Shown here: one piece after another, positions 6,270 to 6,766 of the stretch
How positions within the stretch are numbered: the first letter of the stretch is position 1
How the letters are laid out: each line of letters opens with the position of its first letter
From: Ruminococcaceae bacterium UBA5579
GTDB taxonomy: Bacteria; Bacillota; Clostridia; Oscillospirales; Ruminococcaceae
Assembly: GCA_002425305.1 (NCBI GenBank)
Contig: DILZ01000093.1
Span: forward strand, 31,580 to 38,345
Length of the DNA: 6,766 nt
Direction of reading: 5' to 3'
The notes under the pieces: generated by a model
Database searches by the model: none
Seen by the model: the letters and a program-made list of their open reading frames with translations, nothing else
Told to the model about the DNA's origin: nothing
Program-made: the position numbers and the translations under genes

Positions 6270-6298
6270 TTGATTTTAGCGGTTGATCGTGATAAAAT
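6270..6298 (+). promoter_or_regulatory. Sigma-A-type promoter with extended -10, for the DtxR-like gene
   Basis: The -35 TTGATT (6270-6275) and the -10 TAAAAT (6293-6298) are separated by exactly 17 bases. TG at 6290-6291 gives an extended -10 (TGaTAAAAT). Transcription should start near 6305, leaving a leader of about 27 bases with an AAAGGA ribosome site (6321-6326). ATTTTA (6273-6278) and TAAAAT (6293-6298) form an inverted repeat inside the promoter that could be an operator, though it does not match a DtxR or MntR box that I know. Confidence 0.7.
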
Positions 6299-6331
6299 GA
6301 AAGTAACCGTAAAAAATATGAAAGGAAAAAT

Positions 6332-6712
6332 ATGAAAGACAGAATTTTTGAGTCAAAGGAAAACTACCTTGAAACTATTCTTGTGCTTTACAACCGAAAC
6401 GGTGAGGTGCGCAGCGTGGATATTGCCGCAGAAATGGAGTTCTCCAAGCCTTCGGTGAGCATAGCTATGAAGAACCTTCGCGAGGAGGGCTGCATAAACG
6501 TCGATAAGAACGGCTACATTACTCTTACGGAAAGCGGCCGCGAGATCGCCGAGCGCGTATACGAGCGCCATCTGCTTTTTACCGATTGGCTGACCTCGCT
6601 CGGCGTTCCCGAAGATATCGCCGCCGCCGACGCATGCAGAATAGAACACGATCTTAGCGCGGAGAGCTTTGCCGCGATAAAAAAGTACATCAAAAAGCAC
6701 GGAAAGAAGTAA
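6332..6712 (+). CDS. DtxR/MntR-family metal-dependent transcriptional repressor (short form)
   Basis: A 126-residue cytoplasmic regulator. Residues about 8-70 are the winged helix: ENYLETIL, then VRSVDIAAEM, then the recognition helix SKPSVSIAMKNL, and the wing YITLTESG. Residues about 71-122 are the dimerisation and metal-binding helices with RHLLFTDWL and DACRIEHDLS. Cys102, Glu105 and His106 occupy the Cys-x-x-Glu-His ligand set of DtxR, and His80 matches DtxR His79. Asn11 stands where DtxR has Met10 and MntR has Asp8, while Glu14 matches MntR Glu11. The SH3-like C-terminal domain of DtxR is absent, as in MntR. Family members repress iron or manganese uptake genes when loaded with metal. 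The Cys ligand leans towards iron, but selectivity cannot be decided here. ATG at 6332 has AAAGGA five bases upstream and a promoter at 6270-6298. The gene probably starts an operon with the frame beginning at 6713. Its relation to the ABC cluster upstream is unproven. Confidence 0.93.
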   Translation: MKDRIFESKENYLETILVLYNRNGEVRSVDIAAEMEFSKPSVSIAMKNLREEGCINVDKNGYITLTESGREIAERVYERHLLFTDWLTSLGVPEDIAAADACRIEHDLSAESFAAIKKYIKKHGKK

Positions 6713-6766
6713 ATGCAAAACCTCTTTACGGCGCACCCCGACAAGAACAACGCAATGGCGACGACA
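6713..6766 (+). CDS. Start of an unidentified gene, truncated by the window end
   Basis: An ATG directly abuts the TAA of the DtxR-like gene (TAAATG), and the frame stays open for 18 codons to the edge, beginning MQNLFTAHPDKNN. The purine-rich GGAAAGAAG just upstream can serve as a ribosome site. The tight junction suggests translational coupling with the regulator. The opening NLFTAHP recalls the N-terminus of small DUF6356 membrane proteins (F-T-x-HP followed by a membrane protein), but 18 residues are too few to name a family and the YFEH-type continuation is not visible here. Hypothetical protein is the safe label. Confidence 0.5.
   Translation, partial: MQNLFTAHPDKNNAMATT

Noticed and set aside
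6318..6335. Five-codon leader frame (MKGKI, stop) overlapping the regulator's ATG as ATGA
   Set aside because: No ribosome site precedes the ATG at 6318. Its codons contain the regulator's own AAAGGA site, so the overlap is most likely coincidental.
1..6766. CRISPR arrays, tRNA or rRNA genes, insertion sequences, parS sites
   Set aside because: I looked for spaced direct repeats, cloverleaf-like stems, transposase motifs, terminal inverted repeats and the parS palindrome, and saw none.

Overview
The window comes from a Gram-positive bacterium of the Clostridia type. The best guess is the Oscillospiraceae/Ruminococcaceae or a relative, but the sequence cannot settle the family. Reasons: an apparent parB 3' end directly upstream of serS, a large two-domain FtsX-type ABC permease carrying a coiled-coil insert, strong GGAGG-type ribosome sites with GTG and TTG starts, a short DtxR-type regulator, and moderate G+C by eye. 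Every gene I can support lies on the + strand.

Layout. (1) Positions 1-221 are the 3' end of a gene whose product looks like the C-terminal dimerisation domain of ParB/Spo0J. (2) Positions 247-1536 are serS, complete, only 25 bases downstream, so no T-box leader fits between them. Its catalytic core has several archaeal-flavoured motif variants. (3) A 114-base gap holds a good stem-loop just before the ribosome site of a six-helix membrane protein (1651-2271, GTG start) that resembles DUF2238/YjdF-like proteins. (4) After 23 bases comes a MacB/LolD-type ABC ATPase (2295-2996). After 58 more comes its presumed partner, a 1040-residue FtsX-like permease (3055-6177, TTG start). (5) A 154-base gap (6178-6331) contains possible 3' RNA structure and then a convincing sigma-A promoter. 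(6) The promoter drives a 126-residue DtxR/MntR-family metal-dependent repressor (6332-6712). The first 18 codons of another reading frame (6713 to the window end) follow immediately.

How the genes work together. ParB and SerRS are housekeeping genes, and the pair suggests that the window may lie near the replication origin. The membrane protein, ATPase and permease form a compact same-strand cluster with individual strong ribosome sites and are probably co-transcribed. The ATPase and permease should form one type VII-like (FtsX/MacB-fold) complex that transmits ATP-driven conformational change across the membrane rather than importing a solute. The DtxR-like gene has its own promoter and is probably a separate unit with whatever follows it.

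The most interesting structure is the permease's extracytoplasmic insert. It is an apparent antiparallel coiled-coil hairpin of two arms of 11-12 uninterrupted heptads. The outgoing arm uses only Ile/Leu at the core position. The returning arm uses almost only Tyr/Phe there. A hydrophobic segment sits at the tip. Its partner and function are unknown.
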